Positions 60,150 through 64,000 of a stretch of DNA of 64,000 nucleotides are shown here, in pieces. Source of the stretch: Catenulispora sp. EB89 (GTDB lineage Bacteria; Actinomycetota; Actinomycetes; Streptomycetales; Catenulisporaceae); contig NZ_JBGCCU010000016.1 of NCBI RefSeq assembly GCF_041261445.1, positions 124,001 through 188,000 on the forward strand, written 5' to 3'. The position numbers were made by a program, and so were the translations under genes. The notes beneath the pieces are model-generated. The model did not search any database, was not told where the DNA came from, and was given only the letters and a program-made list of their open reading frames with translations. How positions within the stretch are numbered: the first letter of the stretch is position 1; every line of letters begins with the position of its first letter.

Positions 60150-62304
60150 GCTGATCGCGAAGGTACGGCATGGCGTTCTTGGCGGCCTCCGCGGCGCCCG
60201 CGCCGTCGCCGACGTCGAGCTGTGCCTCGGCCAGGTCGAGCCAGAGCCGACCGTGCAGGCGGTCGTCCTTCGCCCCGACCCGCCGTAGCGCTTCCCGCAG
60301 GATCGGGACGGCCTGATCGGACTTGCCCGATCGGGTGAGCGCTCGGCCCATCAGCTGCGACATGAGCACGACGCCGCGGTCGTTGCCGATCTCTTCGTGA
60401 CCGCGCCGGGCTTGCTCGAACAGGTCGTAGGCCGCCTCGGACTCGCCCTTGTCCAGCGCGACGAGTCCGACGAACTCCGTCACCGAGGCTTTCAGCTTCT
60501 TGTCAGTGGAGGTGTCGGCGGGGCTCTCGACGAGCGCGGCGGCGGCGTCGACCTGTTCCTGCGCTTCGTCGAGTCGGCCGGCTTCGCGGAGCGGACGCGA
60601 GAGCAGGCAGCGCATCCTGGCCTCGTACCGCTTGTCGCCGAGGCGCTGCGCAGCGGTGGCCGCGAGCCGGTACACGTCGAGGAACGACATCCCGGGGCGG
60701 CGGTTGACGAAGTAGGTCTGCATGGCCTCGGCCATCCGGACCACCAGGGCGTACTCCTCTTCGAGGAACGCCTCGTTCATGAGTCCGACCAGCCGGTCCT
60801 CGTGCTGCCCGACCCACGTCAGGGCCTGCGACGACGAGGCGAACGGATTCGCGGCGGCGTCCAGGGGCACTCGCGCCAGGCGAAGGGGATCGTTGCGGGA
60901 GGTGGCCGTGTCAGCGTACTGAGCCATGGCCGCGTACCAGTCACGGAGGGCTACGCGCGCCTCCTCGTGCCTGGCGGTCGAGTACTCCCCGGCCTGCTGG
61001 AGCAGTTCCCGCGCGTGCATCCGGATCACGTGGTTGGCCGACAGGTCCGGGCCGGTCAGAGCCACGTCGATCAGGTACCGCGTCTTGAGGCTCAGGAGGG
61101 CCCGCCGCGTCGCGGCTCCCAATCCGGAGACTTCCTCTAGCCAGGCGGCGCCGAACGCCGATCCCTGGTCCGGTAGCAGACCCAGCGTCCGGTAGGCCTG
61201 CTGGGCGTCCGGGGAGAGGCGCGCGTAGGACTCGTCGAACACCCGCATCGTGCCCGCGCCGACGGAGCGGAGCTCGTCCATCTCCGCGGCGCCGTCGGCC
61301 AGGCGGCGGGCCAGGCCGCTCATGGTGCTTCCGTCCTCGCTCACCAGGATCCCGGCGGCGATCCACAGCACGGCGGGGATGCCGGCGCAGGCCCGCACCA
61401 CCTGTTGTAAGGCATCGTCGTCATCGAGCTGGCCGGGCGCCAGGACCTGCTCGAAGTACTCGGTCGCGGCTTCCGGGCCGAAGCCGCGCAGTTCGTGGTG
61501 CACGGTCCGGGCGCCGAGCAGCTCGGCGATCCTCTGGTCGGCGACCACGATCGCCATGCTGGTCGCCGAGGCCGGCAGCAGCGGCTCGACCTCGCCGGGC
61601 TGCGTGACGTGGTCGAACACCACGCACAGGCTCCGGCCGCGGGTGAGCCGCCGCCACCACTCGACGGCGCGGCCCGGCTCCAGCGGGATCAGCGAGGGCG
61701 CCAGACCGATCTGGAAGAGCAGCCGCGCGGCGACGGCGCCGGGATCCGCGGGGCCACCGGCTCTCAGGGCCTTGAGGTCCACGTAGTAGATGCCGTCGGC
61801 GAAGTGCTGCGTCTCCGGATGGTGCACCCAGTGCCGGACCAGCTCGGTCTTGCCGATGTTCGGCTGCCCGGCGAGGTAGAACAGCGTGGCGATGTCGCCG
61901 CCGGCGTGCGCGGCGTTGACGATCGCGGCCCGCTCGGCCTCCCGGTCGGCGAAGATCCGGGGCTCCGGCGGGTACTCGGGCTCGGCGCGCCGCAGCTGGA
62001 ACTCCGGGCCGATGATCTCGGCGTCGATGAGGTTCGCCAGCCAGTCGCGCAGCAGACCGGCGAAGTCCGGCGCGGAGTCGACCTGGCGCAGCACCAGCAG
62101 CGCGAGGTCCCGGGCGTCGGCGTCGCTGAGCGCCTTCTTCCGCTTCAGCAGCTTGGCGGCCGTCGCGTTGTGCGCGCTGATCCAGTCGACCATCGCCTCC
62201 CCGGCGGGCTTGCCGACGCCCTCGCCGACCCGCTTGGCGACCGCGCCGCCCGCCGCGCTCAGCGCCTTGAATCCGGCGGCCACCAGAAACGTCGTCGGTT
62301 CCAC
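60082..62304 (-). CDS. STAND-type NTPase with NB-ARC-like core and TPR-like C-terminus
   Basis: 740 residues. The N-terminal about 110 residues are helical (AAGFKALSAAGGAVAKRVGEGVGKP, then DLALLVLRQV...LLRDWLANLI), of unknown type. The NTPase has Walker A AGQPNIGKTE (145-154), Walker B LCVVFDHV (226-233) with one Asp, a sensor region (VVADQR) and a winged-helix-like LSPDAQQAYRTLGLLPDQG block (about 370). The C-terminal 250 residues are repeated helical hairpins (LREAGRLDEAQEQVDAAAAL, GLVALDKGESEAAYDLFEQA, LTRSGKSDQAVPILREAL) like TPRs. Proteins of this build are signal-transduction switches; some are antiphage sensors. No DNA-binding SARP domain is present. Single-gene unit. Confidence 0.8.
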   Translation of the reverse strand: MEPTTFLVAAGFKALSAAGGAVAKRVGEGVGKPAGEAMVDWISAHNATAAKLLKRKKALSDADARDLALLVLRQVDSAPDFAGLLRDWLANLIDAEIIGPEFQLRRAEPEYPPEPRIFADREAERAAIVNAAHAGGDIATLFYLAGQPNIGKTELVRHWVHHPETQHFADGIYYVDLKALRAGGPADPGAVAARLLFQIGLAPSLIPLEPGRAVEWWRRLTRGRSLCVVFDHVTQPGEVEPLLPASATSMAIVVADQRIAELLGARTVHHELRGFGPEAATEYFEQVLAPGQLDDDDALQQVVRACAGIPAVLWIAAGILVSEDGSTMSGLARRLADGAAEMDELRSVGAGTMRVFDESYARLSPDAQQAYRTLGLLPDQGSAFGAAWLEEVSGLGAATRRALLSLKTRYLIDVALTGPDLSANHVIRMHARELLQQAGEYSTARHEEARVALRDWYAAMAQYADTATSRNDPLRLARVPLDAAANPFASSSQALTWVGQHEDRLVGLMNEAFLEEEYALVVRMAEAMQTYFVNRRPGMSFLDVYRLAATAAQRLGDKRYEARMRCLLSRPLREAGRLDEAQEQVDAAAALVESPADTSTDKKLKASVTEFVGLVALDKGESEAAYDLFEQARRGHEEIGNDRGVVLMSQLMGRALTRSGKSDQAVPILREALRRVGAKDDRLHGRLWLDLAEAQLDVGDGAGAAEAAKNAMPYLRDQLMSQDMETAKMLHARGLSLSGD

Positions 62305-62532
62305 CGCGGACCGCCTCTCCCCGTCGCCGAGCGCTGCGAGCGTCTGATCAGAGTTCTGATCCTAGTCGGCGCGCGCCGCCCGGCCGCAAGGCCGCGCCGG
62401 GGATGTCCGCCCGAACCGTCCGGTATAACCATCCACCAACGATCCACGACCGTACGGTGGACAGCAGCCCGCCGCTGTGCGAACGTCGAGTCGTCCTCGA
62501 CACGCACGAGTGGAGCCGATGAGGGAGGCACC
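62305..62532. other. Divergent intergenic region (228 bp)
   Basis: Between the STAND NTPase (minus) and the small zinc-ribbon gene (plus). It presumably holds both promoters; I see no convincing operator or hairpin. Confidence 0.4.
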
Positions 62533-62889
62533 GTGTCCGTCGGGTGGGAATCGACGACGCTGTTGCGCGTGGCGGATCGGGCGCACGTCAGATCCGCACC
62601 GTCCGGCGACGGCCGGGAGATCCAGGGCCTGATCGAGTGCCCGCGCTGCCATCGGGTCACCGACTGGCTGATCGCCGCTACCGGGACGCACGTCGACGTG
62701 GCCTGCCGGTGCGGGAAACGGTGGCGGATCCAGGCGAGCCTGAAGCAGGTGGTCGGCCTGGCCGAGAGCCCCCCGATCGACCCGCGGTGGACCTGCCTGG
62801 ACGATGCCCGGCGTGCGCTGGGGTTCGCCCGGCATGTCGGTGCGCCGCGGGTGCTGCGGCGGCGGGGGCATCGGGGACATCGGGAGTAG
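62533..62889 (+). CDS. Small zinc-ribbon protein of unknown function
   Basis: 118 residues from a GTG at 62533 (GGAGG four bases upstream). Cysteines in ECPRC and, 25 residues later, CRCG form a likely zinc ribbon. The start VGWESTTLLRVADRAHVRSAPSGDGREIQGLIECPRC and the end RRALGFARHVGAPRVLRRRGHRG show no family that I recognise, and there is no signal or membrane segment. It is divergent from the STAND NTPase gene, so a shared role is possible but unproven. Confidence 0.65.
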   Translation: MSVGWESTTLLRVADRAHVRSAPSGDGREIQGLIECPRCHRVTDWLIAATGTHVDVACRCGKRWRIQASLKQVVGLAESPPIDPRWTCLDDARRALGFARHVGAPRVLRRRGHRGHRE

Positions 62890-62915
62890 GCGGGGCCGAG
62901 CGAACTCCAGCGATG

Positions 62916-63776
62916 TCAGATGGCGTCCCAGGGCACTGATTCGTATACCTCGTAGAGGGTCGCCATGAGGTCGCCGTCGACAGCCAGCGGCGTCCCGTCG
63001 ATGGCCGAGACCGGCGCCACACCCTGCGAGTTCGTGACGAACGCCGCGCGGTAGGTCGCGACGTCGTCGAGGGTCACCCGAGCCGCCTTCGACAGCAGTC
63101 CGGCACCCGAGCCGTGGCGTTGCAGGAGCTGCTTGGTGATGCCGTCGAGCGCCGGGGCGTCGGGCCAGGTGATCGCCGCACCGTCGAAGAACCCGATGTT
63201 GGCGATGGAGGTTTCGGAAACCGTGCCGTCATCGGCGGTCAGGAGCGCGTCGGCGTAGCCGTCGTCCTCGGCGGCACGGCCGTGGTAGATCTGGCCGAAG
63301 CTGCCGCCGACCTGCTTGATGTGGGCCAGCGGCCGCTGGTAGCGCACGCTGCGCAGGTTCCACGGGACGCGTGGCGGGTCGACCGGCGGTCGGGCGATGA
63401 CCATGATCGTCGGGTCGGCGGGCGCCGTGCTTTCGGCAACTCCAGGTTCGGCAGCCCCAGGTTCGGCAGCCCCGGTTTCGGCAGCCCCGGCTCTGGTCCC
63501 TCCGGCGGGATTCAGCCGGAGGACCTGGATGCGCACGTCGCTGTCGGCGTACTCCTCGGTGAGCGCGTGCCGCACCCGGTGCCGGACGAGGTCGGTGTCC
63601 AGACCGACGCCGAAGAGCTCGGCGGTCGCCGCCGTCAGCCGGGCCAGGTGCAAGTCGAAGCCGCGGACCCGGTGGCCTCGGACCTGCATCGCGGTGAAGT
63701 GACCGTACTGGCTGAGCAGCGCGGCGGCCAGGTCGTCGGCGTCGGGCGTCCGGCCGTCGATCTCGATGCGGAGCAC
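62916..63776 (-). CDS. Class IV PLP-dependent enzyme (aminodeoxychorismate lyase/branched-chain aminotransferase-like)
   Basis: 286 residues from a GTG at 63776; the frame is open to 63902 but that part has no ribosome-binding site. The fold IV pattern is clear: HFTAMQVRGHRVRGFDLHLARL at the start, PLAHIKQVGGSFGQIYHGRAA with the PLP lysine, and DGTVSETSIANIGFFDG with the Glu that binds the pyridine nitrogen. A 20-residue Ala/Glu/Gly-rich insert (about 113-135) is made of AAEPG-like repeats. It may act as 4-amino-4-deoxychorismate lyase or a transaminase; the sequence alone does not decide. It is divergent from the gene starting at 63905. Confidence 0.85.
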   Translation of the reverse strand: MLRIEIDGRTPDADDLAAALLSQYGHFTAMQVRGHRVRGFDLHLARLTAATAELFGVGLDTDLVRHRVRHALTEEYADSDVRIQVLRLNPAGGTRAGAAETGAAEPGAAEPGVAESTAPADPTIMVIARPPVDPPRVPWNLRSVRYQRPLAHIKQVGGSFGQIYHGRAAEDDGYADALLTADDGTVSETSIANIGFFDGAAITWPDAPALDGITKQLLQRHGSGAGLLSKAARVTLDDVATYRAAFVTNSQGVAPVSAIDGTPLAVDGDLMATLYEVYESVPWDAI

Positions 63777-63904
63777 CCGCTCAGAGTAACCGCCGACGCC
63801 GGACGGCAGCGTCGGGGCGACGCCGTCGCAGGATTGCGGGAGGATTCCGACCGGGCACCTCTTCGACCACGAATTCGACCACGAACCCGCGCAGGAGGAC
63901 ACCG

Positions 63905-64000
63905 ATGTCCCAGACCGAACCGACCGTGGAATTCAACGAGGACTTCAGCGAGCCCAAGGCCGGCGCCCGGCCCTGGGCCGAGGTCGCCGAGCTGCTGACG
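63905..64000 (+). CDS. Start of an unidentified gene (3' part outside window)
   Basis: An ATG at 63905 with AGGAG eight bases upstream opens a frame to the window edge. Only 32 residues are visible, reading MSQTEPTVEF then EDFSEPKAGARPWAEVAELL. The PWAEV-x-x-LL spacing is reminiscent of pyridoxamine-phosphate-oxidase-like proteins, but too little is visible to assign it. Confidence 0.5.
   Translation, partial: MSQTEPTVEFNEDFSEPKAGARPWAEVAELLT

Noticed and set aside
1..64000. tRNA, rRNA, integrase or prophage genes
   Set aside because: I saw none; nothing in the frames or intergenic regions resembles them. A covariance-model scan would settle this for tRNAs and small RNAs.

Overview
This 64 kb window has very high GC, frequent GTG starts, long tightly packed operons and many secreted proteins with Sec or Tat signals. 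It looks like the chromosome of a filamentous actinomycete; a Catenulispora- or Streptomyces-like organism is my inference, and there is no rRNA or other marker to fix the genus. I saw no tRNA, rRNA, CRISPR array, transposase or phage gene.

Left part (1-33.6 kb). A giant repetitive surface protein (1-5209, minus, cut by the window edge) is followed by a small cysteine-rich secreted protein. Next comes a carbohydrate-use operon on the minus strand: enolase-superfamily enzyme, solute-binding lipoprotein, two ABC permeases and a secreted beta-helix/discoidin protein, with a GntR/FCD regulator beside it. After that come a protein with an eCIS-cargo-type N-terminus and an EndoU-like nuclease domain, an MFS exporter, a secreted TAP-type peptidase and a membrane-anchored ricin-B lectin protein. 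An OhrR-like regulator is divergent from an esterase. An MFS exporter is divergent from a MerR regulator, with a textbook MerR promoter (19-bp spacer holding a perfect dyad) between them. The rest is an epoxide-hydrolase-like enzyme, a methyltransferase, a RibD/DHFR-like reductase, an MMPL transporter, a secreted TNT-domain protein, a second small cysteine-rich protein and a Tat-exported phospholipase C.

Centre (33.6-50.9 kb). This is the most interesting region: an apparent biosynthetic gene cluster of two divergent operons. The minus operon (42415 to 33614) encodes a radical SAM enzyme, an NMP kinase, a putative Fe/2OG oxygenase, a pyruvate-kinase-like protein without its C-terminal domain, an acyl-CoA dehydrogenase, an amino acid:[carrier protein] ligase, a carrier protein, a nucleotidyltransferase-fold protein and an aminotransferase. 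Almost all of these genes overlap by 1-11 nt. The plus operon (42925 to 50870) encodes an LmbU-family regulator, a stand-alone condensation domain, an O-methyltransferase, two half-size ABC exporters and a second, active-site-altered nucleotidyltransferase-fold protein. There is no adenylation domain, so the likely logic is that a tRNA-synthetase-like ligase loads an amino acid on the free carrier protein, the dehydrogenase and oxygenase modify it, and the condensation protein couples it. I do not recognise the product. A 16-bp palindrome with a CGCCGGCG core occurs between the operons and again inside the LmbU gene.

Right part (50.9-64 kb). A 1-kb repeat-bearing non-coding stretch precedes two tandem secreted sedolisin (S53) proteases with different C-terminal modules. 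A GT-B-like protein follows, with thirteen copies of a 7-bp repeat at its start. Then come a STAND-type NTPase with a TPR-like C-terminus, a small zinc-ribbon protein, a class IV PLP enzyme and the start of one more gene.
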